DNA of 64,000 bases, from the NCBI GenBank assembly GCA_958450325.1, contig OY288241.1, positions 45,831,978 to 45,895,977 of the forward strand, read 5' to 3'. The stretch comes from Agrostemma githago. Lineage: Eukaryota > Streptophyta > Magnoliopsida > Caryophyllales > Caryophyllaceae. The translations under genes were made by a program, and so were the position numbers. The stretch's first letter is position 1; every line of letters begins with the position of its first letter. Positions 20,759-32,620 of the stretch are shown piece after piece. The notes under the pieces are model-generated. The model was not told where the DNA came from. It saw nothing but the letters and a program-made list of their open reading frames with translations, and searched no databases.

Positions 20759-22364
20759 TGATTAGTGTAGTTTGTAGTGTCTTTTTCGTAGTATTTTGGT
20801 CCCATTTTCCTTGTGGAATCGCTCCTTGGGAGCGGTTTAGGGGCTTCTTATGCTTCCTTTAGTTCGTTTCAGGTTCCCGAGACCGATTTGGAAGAGTTGG
20901 AGCGATTCCGACTCTATACATACACATCTTGGAGCCAACGGAGTAAGGGAACGATGACTCGATGCTTCGGAATCGACCCCGAGACCTTGGGGCACAATCC
21001 CGAGCCTCCGAGACCCGATCCCGAGTCCCGAGAATCGATGAGAAGCTCATGTGAAGCAAGGAGGAACCCAAAGGGTCATATTGGAGGCCTACAAGACTCA
21101 TCCCCGAGGGGTATGCACCTCATCCCGTCGGGGATGAAGTGCACTTTTGAGGGTGCTACTGCAAGGCCGTCCCGGTCGGGATGGTGGGTCCGTCTAGGTC
21201 GGGATGGTGGGTCCGTCCCGGTCGGGACCACCCAGTTCCAGCCCGCATTTCTTTCTTTCTTCTCCCTTCCATTTGTAACCCTATAAATACTTCCCTCTTG
21301 TATTGTTTATGTATCTTACCTTAGTTTAGACTCTCTTAAGCCTCTATACATCATATAAACCCTAGTTTAAATCCTCCTCTCATTAGTTTAATCTTCCTTT
21401 AATTATTAGCTAATCTTAGTTAATTAGAGTTGTAACTAGTTCTTGTATTAAGAGGGCACTTGAAGATCTTTCCAAGCTTGACAACCTTGGGATTATTTAG
21501 GGTTTCTTATTTATACAAGATTGCATCTTTTTATTCATCTTGTGTTGGTATAATCTTTCTTTACCCTTGTTTATTGTTATTTACTCAAGTTTGAATCTTT
21601 ATTTAATGTTCTTGTTATTGTTCTTGATAATGGATGTTTGGATTGTGATGTGGTTTTCTCTTGTTGTTGTTAGGTTATCTTGGATTATGAGTGAGTAGAT
21701 TACTTGTGGGTTAGTAGGGGGATTAAGGGTAGAACATGGGTGATTAGGGTTTGATAGGGGTAAAGGGTGAATCTTTATTGTTAGTCACATACTTGGCACA
21801 CCATGTGTTTGTTGAAATGCTTGTTTGAGTTGTAGTGGCCATGCTTCTCATGCTAGTTTTCCTCTACTCATTGTTTGTCTTGTTTGTGGTCATGTTGAAG
21901 AATGTTGAGGATAGTCTAAGTTGCGAGAGCCCGGACTCACCTTGACATCGGTTTAAGTTGCGAGAGCCCGGACCGACTCTAGCACTAGGAGACACCCATA
22001 CCCTTAACCAACCCGATCACCCTACTATTCTTATGAACCCGACCTAACCCACTTCTTTCCATATTTGATTCATCTTGTTAGCTAGTCATCATCTCTTTAG
22101 CTTGCTAGTTAGTTCGATTATTAGTGTTATTTAGCAATGTGTTAGCCTAGTTCATCATTAGTCTAGTTCTTACCTCTCCTCCATTATAGTTTTCCATTTC
22201 TTGTTTATTTGTGTTTGTTTGCGTGACCTAGTCTCGTTTTAGGCCGATTTAGTCCAAACCTTGCAATACCGTCTCCGTGGACACGACCCGACTTACCGTA
22301 ACTACCGTTAGGTGCTAGTTGGTTATTTAATTGGCGGTGGGATCCACGACAAATCCCGCCATCA
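20759..22364 (+). repeat. 3' LTR of the inner Athila-like element
   Basis: TGATTAGTGTAG...CCGCCATCA, nearly identical along its length to 12736-14337. Differences are scattered substitutions and one short change in the dyad cluster at about 21180-21230. TATA at 21282-21289. Followed by the ATAGG duplication (22365-22369). Confidence 0.93.
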
Positions 22365-23085
22365 ATAGGGCATTATGTGATTTGGGAGCAAGTGTGAGCA
22401 TTCTTCCTTATTCTATTTCTGAGAGACTTGGGATGAGAGAGCTTAAGTGTACCTCAATCACACTCCAAATGGCCGATCGTTCCCTAAATCGACCATTAGG
22501 AATGTTAGAGGATGTGCCATTAAGAATAGGGAAATTCTTCATCCCGGTTGACTTTCTCGTGATCGATATGCCGGAGGATGCCATCACCCCAATTATCGTT
22601 GGCCGCCCATTTCTACATACCGCCGGTGCGATGATTGATGTAAAGAATGGTAGGATCACATTTGAGCTAGGCGACGAGAAGCTCGTGTTTGACCTCCAAG
22701 GCAACACCTCTCCTAAAAATGAAGAATCGGGCAATATGATCCCTGCCATAAAAGACTTCGATCTAGGGAATGAGTTGGGTGAAAGCATGAAAGAAGACAT
22801 GAACTTGTGTGGAAGTGAAGACGATGATTCCGAGCTAGGGGTGGGTGAATGCCCATGTGACATTATTAAAGATGAGTCGGTTATTGAGAAGAGAGTTAAG
22901 CCTCCCTTGGGGCCTTGTGAAGATGAGTGGAAGTTTGGGTATATAACGAAGGATTGAAAGTACAAGTTCAAGTCATTGAACTTAGTAGATCGGGATGCCC
23001 CGGGGACTTCTAGACAAAGTTGTGAAGAACCTTGGAGTGTGGATTGGTATTCCACAAGCTTGATCCAAGATTTCTCAAGAGCCTT
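22365..23085 (+). pseudogene. Athila protease, second half (outer element)
   Basis: The protease of the outer element resumes directly after the duplication ATAGG. It has active-site block LCDLGASVSILPYS, then TSITLQMADRS and PIIVGRPFL, the acidic linker, and FGYITKD. There the sense codon CGA of the inner copy has become TGA (22955-22957). Downstream residues still align to the inner copy (a SLIQDFSRAF block) until 23085, where the AT-rich element begins. RT and the rest of pol are not found on the far side of that element. The 5' half of this gene is at 10281-12735. Aspartic protease of the Athila type; dead copy. Confidence 0.88.
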
Positions 23086-26000
23086 TGTAATCCCCTAGAA
23101 AATCTAACGCGATACAGTGGCGGAAACACTGTAGAGTCGGGATTAAAACACACTGTAACTATGCGTTAGTAAAAATTAAAATGGTAAAGTCAAACAATAG
23201 GCCTTAAATAAAATGGCCAAAATTTAAAGCAATCCACAAAAGGGGTTTGAACAATCCATAGGACATAATTATAAAAATAAATAAGCAGGATCCACACTGC
23301 TCGCTAGCCCACACCCAGAACACGTATACCTGCCATGTTAAAACATAACAGCCACAATCAGTCGGGAGCAACGCCAACGTTCTCCCAGCCGTATAACAGG
23401 ATTTTAAAACAGTAATTACTAATATAGGAAAAACAGTAAAGAGGGAAAACAGTAAAACATTATAATGAAAATAAGTTTTCAGTGAAAAACTTCACGTAAC
23501 GAAACAATATAATAAAAATGAGTTTTCCGGAGAAAACATAAAACATTTGCCAACCTGCAACCAAATTATATCGATAATAATAAAAATAGTCAAAATGGCG
23601 TTATGGATAGGATTAATGTAGAATCTAGACTTTCACTAGGACAATACTAAACTAGTTTCGAGAACTTAGTCAAAACAAATCAGACTTCGGTCTCTAACTA
23701 GGCAACTCAACTATAACAGAACTGCGTGCAGCGAGGTCCTGGCTTAAGTAATGTACACCCCTCCTGGACACCAACCGTAATCCAGTTCAACCCGACGGCG
23801 ACTTACACGATGCGATATCTAAGTTTAAGGTCAAAATATACACACTCATGAACACAAACCATGCTCAGTTCAACGACCAATGTGTCTCAATATAGACACA
23901 CCAGCTTTATAGTTGATGGCAAAACGTACATCCCAGACTATATTACTCTAAACCCACACTTATCCTTATTCCATAACTCCAAAACAATCCATTATCGATA
24001 TTTAAAAGATGTATTCAACATAAACAATAAGAGAACAAAATGAAAAGGAATCAGTTTCCAAAAAGAGGAAACTTTCTATTTTTAGAAACTTACTAAAAAT
24101 AGCATCATATCAAAATAGCAAAATACTAGTTTATACTAATAACACGTTTTTAGTAAACGATATAGATTTATAAAACTAGTACTTTCGGACTTAACCATAT
24201 TAATTGATAAAGTGAGAACATTTAGGTTTACGAAATTATTGAAACATCATACGAGTGTTTATAAAATGATTAAAAATGTCTTAAACATTTTATTACTAGT
24301 AATTAGGGTGTTTCCAAAATTTATAAAAGTAAAATACCCTAATTATTAATAGTTTCGACAATACGAGCATAAATAGGATTTTACGGCAAATGTCAAATTA
24401 AATCTTTTAACGTCTTTTATTTACTTAAACCATTGAATACATTAAGAGTATGTAAAGGGATGATTTAACTCACAAAGTTTCAGATTTAAATACTTTCAAA
24501 ATGGCTGGAAAAATAATTCTTTTGGGTAAGATGAAGCATTTTAACGATAAATCAGAATTTGTCCAAAAATCAATACTTATTAATTAAAGACTTTAATAAA
24601 TAGTACAAAAATAATGTAAAATAGTTAAAATATATCTATGGACATTCTGTCCAGAAAAGAAAATTTTCCAGAATCTTAAAACTCGGTTTTTAAAGTGTTT
24701 TCTCGTTAATCGTCCAATCTAGACAATAACGATTAATAAAAATAGTAATTACAAAATGATTTAAGTATTAATATCCCAAAAATTATTATTAAACCTAAAA
24801 ATCATGATTTTCCAGAATATACCATTTTTCCAGATGTTCAAAAATTTCAGATTTAATAAATCCCGTCAAAACCGTCTTTAAAACCCGTTTTCGCAATTAA
24901 CGATTCCATTAATAAAAATTATCGTTCCGAACATTTATTAAGTGCCTAAAAATCATAAAATTACATTTTAATATGAAATCATCAGAATCACATTTTTTTC
25001 CAGATTTAATCATAGGACCAGAAATCGAGAATTTAAACGACAAACACGGTTTTAACGATAAACGATGATTTAAAGTGATTAATTAATTCATCCACTAAAA
25101 AATTCCGAAAAATTATGAAAAATTTCTGAAATTTCTATTTCATCAGAAAGTTTGACCACGTCAAAAATCAGGTTAAAATAAAATGTTTAGATACTAGAAC
25201 TAAAAATTGCCTTTTAATCGTTTTTGTCCGTAAACGGTAATAATTCGATAATCGATAACAAAAATATCAGAAAAATACCAAATTATTAAAAATCATCAAA
25301 AACATCATTTTTACTGAATATTAACATATTTTACATGTTTAGGCCAAATATTACGATTTTACAAATTAATATGACGATTTAATCGTTAGTCTCGTAAAAG
25401 CGATAAAAATACCGAAACATGCAAATTATCAACTTTTAAAAATTGTCCAGAGTTTATGACATACATATATTGTCAAAAATAAAACATAAAAATATATACA
25501 TGCAAATACACAATTAAAATCATGAAATACCGAGTAACATCGACGTTACCTCAGTATAAATCCGAATCAATAATATATTCGTCGGCCTCGGGATCGACCA
25601 CAAATCCTACAATATATAAAAATCATGGCAGAAAAATACCATGAGAAAACTAATAAAAACAAGGTAAATAATGATCGAAAACAACATCGATTATTACCTT
25701 AACGAAGGGATTGGAAAGAGGATTATTTTGACGATAAAAATGATGCGATCAAGGCTCGAATTAAACAAAAGTCAGCATAGAAGAGGAGAGGAGTGTCACG
25801 GCCAGAAATAAAGAAGAAAAGATTTTTTTTCTTATGTTAAAAGTGAATAAAAGATGTAAGAAAATGGATGGTTTTGTTAAGAATGAATAGCATTAAAATT
25901 TAGATGAAAACTAGGTGAAATGTGTGAGGAAACCAGCCAAAAGAATGAATGTGAGGGAGAGTGAAAAGTTTGAGTTATAAAGCGTGGAATAAATGGAAGA

Positions 26001-26571
26001 AAATAATCTTACGTTTACGGTTTAACGTGATAAAATGAAACGTATAAATAATACGTAGTAAAATTATGACAAGAAGCTTTGTCGGTCCAAAATGTGAGGA
26101 AATGGTCTCAAATAATTTATAAGTTGATAAAAATAAGAATCGTAAAATAGTTAACGACATTTCAAACAATTCGAGTAAACCTCGCGCTGGAAAATAATTA
26201 TTTACGAAACTTCGTAACAAAATCATTAAAGGCTAAATTTTCGTAAATAAAAATATTTCTTAGTCTAAAATACTATATAAATGTATTTAAACATTTTTAG
26301 GAAAAGGAATAACTTAAATCCGAGATTAAAAACGTTAATTCGTAGAGAAATAGAATTTCTCGCGGAAAATAAATAGTTTACGAGGAAAATCAAATAAATG
26401 GATTTAAAATAATTAAAAATCTTTTTAAAATATAAATAAATATCATTAAACTCAAAAATGAAAATAGAGCTTGGAAAAAGATGAAATGCAAGGCCGAAAT
26501 GTGACAGAGTTATGACAGACTCATAACGGTAAAGACAAAAACACTAGGAAAAAAAAATTGCGGGTGTTACA
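23086..26571 (-). repeat. 3' LTR of the AT-rich element
   Basis: A 3.5-kb LTR, TGTAATCCCC...GTGTTACA as written on the plus strand. Very AT-rich, with many short AAAATCAT and TTAACGATA type words. No coding potential. The piece at 60059-60366 is the first 300 bp of a related LTR on the plus strand. Confidence 0.85.
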
Positions 26572-26608
26572 AGCCTCCCCACTAAAAGAAAGTTTCGTCC
26601 TCGAAACT
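26572..26608 (-). promoter_or_regulatory. Polypurine tract and hairpin of the AT-rich element
   Basis: On the minus strand AGTTTCG, loop AGGA, CGAAACT form a perfect 7-bp hairpin. TTCTTTTAGTGGGGAGGCT then leads to the LTR start TGTAACACCC. Same design as at 20721 in the unrelated Athila element, with different stem bases. Confidence 0.75.
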
Positions 26609-28649
26609 AAGAATAAGCAGAAAGTAATAGAAATTACCTCACTTGAAAAGATGGGGATATAAAGTTCGCATAAAAATTTTACTTTAAAAGAAAACGTTAC
26701 AACTTTCAAAGTGATACGAAATCGAATGCAAATATTTATTCGAAGAGGAATTGGGCTAAGCTACCCGAAGTTTAATTTTTTTTTAATTAATGAAATCGTA
26801 ATGTAAAGTTATTTGATAAAATAACGACGTCAAATAACATTTGTAAATGAACTCGAAGAAAATTGGGAAACCAAACATTTTCAAAACAAAAGTAAAACAA
26901 TTTGATTAAGAATAATTCGATAATATTTCGTTTTATGACAAAACAAAATTTAGTTTGGAGAAATCAAATTTTGTTGTTAGTAAAAATCGAACCAACAGTC
27001 AAACATTTTCAATAACAGATTCAAAAGTCCACCAACAATAAAACGAAAACTAATTTAAAAATATTAAAATTTTGAAAATGTTATCAAAGTAATTATGAAA
27101 GTTTTCAAAAATGTTATCAAACCATAAAATAATTTCGACAATGTTAAAACGTTTTAGGTAATAATCATATATAAATTGAATATTTTGGAAATTTGAAAGT
27201 CTTCATAAAAGTCCGATTGCTAGAAAATAAAAAAATGAAATAATTTCGAAATAATTTAAAATAAATTATTTAGGCATTTTGAGACAGATCCAGATATAAT
27301 TATCAACCAAAGATAAAACAAAAGTGAAGTATCAAGTTCTTAAATTATAATTCAAAAAGGTTAAGTTTCACGATATCCGAAAAGTTGAAGTTAGTCAAAC
27401 TTTTTACAAAACGGCAACTTCACAATTAGAAATTATAAGTAAAAAATGTTAGAATTTTACGATAATCCATTTTTTTTACAAGTCAAACTTTTTATAACAC
27501 AAGTCCGGGGAAAATAATAAATGGATAAATAGAGTCAAAGTCAACGACAAATCGAAACAAAAGTTTTCAAACCCGATAAAGAAGTCGAAAGGGATTGGTT
27601 GAAGAAGAAGAAGCGGGATTCAAGAGAAGCTAAGGGAGGACGAATTTGAGAGTCAAATAGAACTCTCAAGGATTGAAGAATTAAATTAATCATCTCGAGA
27701 TTCCCGGTACGACTCCCACAACACGGGTCCCTAATTTCCATCAAATAACGTTAAGTCCAATATTAGGCAATAGGTGGTACTACTCGGTCACAATCTCCAA
27801 AAATGACTTACGTGACTATCCAAACGTTCAAGCGACACGATACTAATCCACAAATGCTTTAGAATCAAATCCACAATTAAGATTCCAACGGTAAACAAAA
27901 CATACCCAAACCCTTGATCGATAAGGCTCCTAATTTCAAAACTCGTAAGGTTTGAACTCGAGGTATGCTCCAAATTTCTCGAGTAAGGAACATTAAACAA
28001 GGTCCACCAATATAACAATGCTTGGGCACAGAATCCTCAAAATGATTACCAACATGTTTATAATGCCACAAGTAAAGAAGTTTGGGAAAGTATAACAAAT
28101 CCTCAAATACGCTCAAACCTATAGGTAATGGCACAAACACTAACATCTTCAAACACGTCGTTGGGCTAAGGTTTCTAAAAATTCCACCAAATTTCATATT
28201 GTATCAGCGAAACCACCGAAATATTTATTAAATCAACGAAGCCACAATCTCGTTGGTCTAAGGTTATAACAGTCCCAATAAGATGATCCGTATTATAATA
28301 TTCCTCAAAACAGCACAATAAAACCAAACTGTGATTGTGCAAGATAGTTCTCTTCTCTAGGGACAACAACAATTTATCCCAAGTTAGATCACTCAGCCCC
28401 AAAGTTCATAGGTTACAACCTTAAACGACGATCAACGACCTAATCCTTAAGAAATACGGGTAATCTATGTCAACCAAAATTTCTAACGACATTAATGAAA
28501 ACCTTCAATGGTACCACAACACTCAGTCTAACACCTTAAACAATACTTTATGATCCCAAATAATCGCGATGCATCCATTAAATAAGCATTAGGTAAAGAA
28601 TCCAAAGTAATATTATCAGTTACCCTTAGTTTGGTTCTGGGTTAGGTAC
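26609..28649 (-). mobile_element. Internal region of the AT-rich element, distal part
   Basis: AT-rich sequence without a recognisable protein. Short minus-strand frames (27541-27744, 27788-28197, 28175-28402) have no motif I know and no continuity. A relic of an unidentified coding region at 27540-28400 is possible but not supported. It ends where the CACTA element begins (28650). Confidence 0.6.
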
Positions 28650-31600
28650 CACTACTAGAATAAGCTTAAAAGGAATCATTAATAAGTAACCATTTAAGTA
28701 TTTTCAATGGTGTCTTTGGTCTAAGAAATCAATTCTCCCAAATAAGTGGTTTCTTATCTAATAACAAAGACATCATTTTAAAAAAAAATGATTTCTATCC
28801 ACATTCAATCTAATACAAAGACACCATTTTTCAAAAAATCATTTCTAACCTCATCCAATCTAATACAAAGACATTATTTTTTTAAGCAAATGATTTCTAA
28901 CCATACTATCTCACAAAGACATCATTTCTCCAATAAATGATTCTAATTACATGCATCTCAGAATATGATACAATATTCTTTTTATTTACTCATTTTCTTT
29001 TTATACAATCGTTGTACTCCATCTAACCCTTTTTTTCGTTCACTCCATCGCGTTTTATATGCTCATCAACGCCACCGTCTATCTTCAACCATCGCCGCGC
29101 CCGCCCATCGCCGCGCCCATATCCTCAACCATCGCCGCGCCCATATACATTTTGCAAGGTGATTACCTTTTTTGTTTCTTAGTGGAGAATGTGCGAACGT
29201 TTTTCAGTGGCAAAAATTGATGGATTATAAAGTTTCTGTAGGCCTTAATTGGTAATGATATCCAGAATTTGTGCAATATTTACGCAACTTGACTCAATTG
29301 TAAGTCTTGTGGTCTCAATTTACATCTCAATGACTCAATTTCTTGTCTCAAGTCTCAAACCCTAATTCGCTTAATCGAATTTTTCGATTTTATCAACTAA
29401 CTTGTGATTGATTGTGTTGGTAGAACTAATTAGATACAATATATATTGATCAGAGTTCTTATATAAGCATCGATATTTGCTGATTGATTGATTAATTGTG
29501 TTGATTATATTTATTATATCATCTAATTTTATACAATATATATTGATTAGAATGCTTAACTATACAGTTTCTTCATTAGAGTATGTTATCCTGTTGGATT
29601 TAAGCATCAATATCTGCCTAATTTTATATAAGAAGGCTCTAAAATGAAAGCAGCTGGTCAGTAACTCCTTGATATGTGCTGTTTGAAATCCACAGATCAC
29701 AAGTGCGGCAATTTGTAGCCTTGTGGAATCGGTGAAAACTAATGTGCAGAGTGATACGTTAACTATACAGTCATTATCTTCATAACACAGAGGTATGGCT
29801 GTTGAGAAACTTACTGAGGAGTCTTTGCATAACTGGAACCATTTTCAAGAACTCCTTGCTATTTGTGAAGGTAAGAGTTACTTAAATCTAGAGATATCTT
29901 TTCTCTAATATAAATTCTGTTCAAGCACAAAGGCAGATAGGGGAGACATTCCTGAATGAAGCCATGTGCTGAGTATTGCTCATGTAATTAATATCTGCTA
30001 GTAAGGGAGGGAGAGAGATGATAAATGGAATGTGAAACCATGAATGTACTTGAGGGATCAACCATTTAATTACGTGAGGAATTAATGAGTATTGTGGTTG
30101 CATTTTTTGGTTGTTATTCAAATCCAAGAATAGAAAAGAGGTACGATGTGGGACAAGTATGATCCAGTTAGGTTATGACTTCTCTAGTTTTTCAGGACTA
30201 TGTATAGTGTATTAATAAGTTTCATTCTCCTTCAATTTCATTTGGTAAATGACATAAACAAGGGCTCGAGGGTACATCAGGTTAATATGAGGATGAAACT
30301 AACTGCTTGTTGAACCAAGGCGGGCATAATTTCTGTTCCATGGTGGATGTTCTTAAATAAATACAAGGCTTGTTGAAGTAATTTTGGCCAAAATGTCTTA
30401 CTAGACTAGCTGTGCTTGTTTTTATTATAAAATAGTGCAATGCTCTGTATGATAGTGCTTGGGGAGAGATGTAATTTTTGTTATTTTATTATCATTCCTT
30501 TGGCAATGGCTTTAGTATTTTTGAGGCGTATACTTCGATCTAACAGTAGTGTCAAACTTACAGCCCCTACTCATTTTTTATCTTGATAAACTTCTTCAGG
30601 ATGCGAGCCCGTGAGGCTCTGCTTAAGTGCAAGGAGCTTAGACTATCAAAGAATGATATAAAGAAACTTTTACCTATTGTAGATACAAGTTCTTCTGACT
30701 GATCAGGTGAGGCAATTAACAATTATGATTTTTTATCCTATTTTGTATGTCTTTTCTTTCAATTTCTTCCTATATGCACTTGTCTATAACATATTATCTG
30801 TTCTTTGACTTGGAATGTGATTGAACATATCAAATATCGCATTACTTTGCTAGCATTTTTTTTATTGTGTAGTAGTATTTGGTCGATACGGGGTGCTTTG
30901 TGCTAGAACCTCCATGCTTTGGAAAGTGGGTAACCAATTGATTTGCGAGCTGAACCAATTGTGCTTTTTTAAAAATAGATGCTCATTCTGAGTCTTACGT
31001 TATCCTGCAGGATGTGCCTCCAACAGTGCTTCTTCGGTTTTTGAGAGAATACCGGGATTGATCCAGATGTTGTTGGCCTGCTGCTGCTATTCCCACTACC
31101 CTTTGCACCTTGCCAGTAGGTCTTGGATGTATTCTCAATCAAGTCATTCTTGGGAAACATACTCATCTTGTAGGATGTTATGATATTTATTTTATACTCC
31201 GTAGCACACTATTGTGTGCTTCTAATGTAATTTTGACATATGTTGGCTTCATTATATATATACGAAATATTTTACGGAAATGAATGTTTATTTTAGTTGA
31301 TATATGAAAATGAGTACGTAGTACATTGTATTCAATGGTTGGGTTATCTTCAATATTATAAGATTTTTTAAAAAATATACCAAGCTAGCAAAGAAACCAT
31401 TTAAGTGTGTTACATGGTTTATTATGTTGGTGGGCAAAGAAGCCATTTAAGTACATTACATGATTTATTATCTTGAGATAAGAAACCATTTATCTCTCTC
31501 ATATGGTGTTTTTTCTCATGGACCAAAGAAATCATTTATTTCTTAAAATTGGTTTCTAAATCATAAGCAAAGAAATCATTTTTCTCACATGGTTTCTTAC

Positions 31601-31688
31601 CCTAAGACACCTTTGACTTGGAGATCATCTCCAAAATGGTGTCTTAGGGCATTTTAACATGGTTTCTTTGCCCTCTTTTCTAGTAGTG
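28650..31688. mobile_element. CACTA (En/Spm) DNA transposon, non-autonomous
   Basis: A 3.04-kb element with inverted termini CACTACTAGAATAAGC on the left and, inverted, CACTACTAGAAAAGAGG on the right. It is flanked by the 3-bp duplication TAC (28647-28649 and 31689-31691), as CACTA elements make. The subterminal regions carry many short repeats: AAAGACATCATTT and AAATGATTTCT types on the left, AAGAAACCATTTA types on the right. These are the usual transposase-binding context. No transposase domain is visible inside, so it would need an autonomous partner. It lies in the interior of the AT-rich retroelement. Confidence 0.9.
29795..31066 (+). pseudogene. Exon-like segments inside the CACTA element (possible captured gene)
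   Basis: Three segments look like exons. One starts at ATG 29795, reads MAVEKLTEESLHNWNHF and ends at 29870 before GTAAGAG. A second, 30600-30706, lies between TTCTTCAG and GTGAGG and contains the frame MRAREALLKCKELRLSKND. A third starts at 31011 after TATCCTGCAG and reads DVPPTVLLRFLREY before a stop. The frames do not splice together cleanly, so if this is a captured gene it is decayed. I do not recognise the protein. GC-richer 29040-29150 with repeated ATCGCCGCGCCC words precedes it and could be a captured 5' end. Confidence 0.35.
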
Positions 31689-31691
31689 TAC

Positions 31692-32606
31692 TAGGTATCC
31701 ATCAAATATGACACACTCTCTTACTACTTCCAAATATATCCAACTCTAAGTACCCCAAAATAATCAAGGTAACCTATAACCCAAGGTGAAGTGCCTAAAG
31801 TATCATCTTAATACCATCAAGCAACATTTTGCTATCCAAATTAATCCTCAAGAATTTCTTACTTGCTTAGAAATTAGGACGGACTCAAAATCCTCAAATC
31901 AGGTAACAAGGGTTTACTAAACCTCAAACATCTATAACACGGGTTCACTAAGACAGAATCTGGTCTAACCAAAAAATCTCAAGAGAAAGATGGTAGTATA
32001 GAAGAATAGAACAAGGATTCACAAAGAGAATGAAGATGAGAATATATAAGAGAAGAATTGGAAGAAGTAGGGGAAGGAAGAAAAGAATCGATGATCCTAT
32101 ATTACTAAGATCTTGAGCCAGAGGAGAATCTTCAATCCTCCAGAGTTCACGGGGGAACAAAAAGGATTACTTCATCTTCTTGTAGAGGAACGAGCACACA
32201 AGTCTTGGGTCGCTCCATCTGGATCTACTACTGCAACATCACGGAACGGGGATCTACTATTAATCGTCTAACCTGTAGCTTGAGCAAACTAAACCGGAGC
32301 TGAAAAGTTACCATCGACATCTTTCTTGGAGCACCAAGTTGTCCACTCAAGTCAGCAGGCGTTGAGAGTGCTATGTAGGTCCCGTCCCAATTTGAAGCAG
32401 CATCATGTCAACATCTTGTCCACTCATCATCTTCTTTGACATATAAAACAAATATTCAATGCTAATCATTGAGTTTCAGGAACATGAAGGCTAATCACAT
32501 AAGTCTTTACTTGTTTCTACCCATCTCTAATAATATTTTTATTTACTGTTTAAATAATTTACTGGTACTTTCCTTAATTTCAGGTGTTAGCGTTGGTAGC
32601 AATGAT
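31692..32606 (-). mobile_element. Internal region of the AT-rich element, proximal part
   Basis: Nine hundred bases between the CACTA element and the PBS. A minus-strand frame at 31948-32160 is hydrophobic and isolated; I see no gag. Untranslated leader is the simplest reading. Confidence 0.55.
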
Positions 32607-32618
32607 GCTCTGATACCA
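32607..32618 (-). other. Primer-binding site, initiator-Met tRNA type
   Basis: Minus strand TGGTATCAGAGC, the 12-nt complement of the 3' end of plant initiator tRNA-Met, 2 nt inside the LTR boundary. It fixes the element on the minus strand. Confidence 0.9.
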
Positions 32619-32620
32619 AC

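Larger units (their letters stand above)
12736..22364 (+). mobile_element. Complete non-autonomous Athila-like LTR retrotransposon nested in the outer protease
   Basis: A 9.6-kb element with two near-identical LTRs (12736-14337 and 20759-22364), a tRNA-Asp PBS, gag and protease, a 3 kb non-coding 3' region, a PPT and flanking ATAGG duplications. There is no reverse transcriptase, RNase H or integrase motif: the protease frame ends at 17731 and non-coding DNA follows to the PPT. It must therefore have been mobilised by enzymes of related elements. The few differences between the LTRs, judged by eye, point to a more recent insertion than its neighbours. Confidence 0.92.

Noticed and set aside
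23100..26200. Possible CRISPR or satellite array suggested by many recurring AT-rich words
   Set aside because: The words are not regularly spaced and the whole block recurs as an LTR at 32621-37731.
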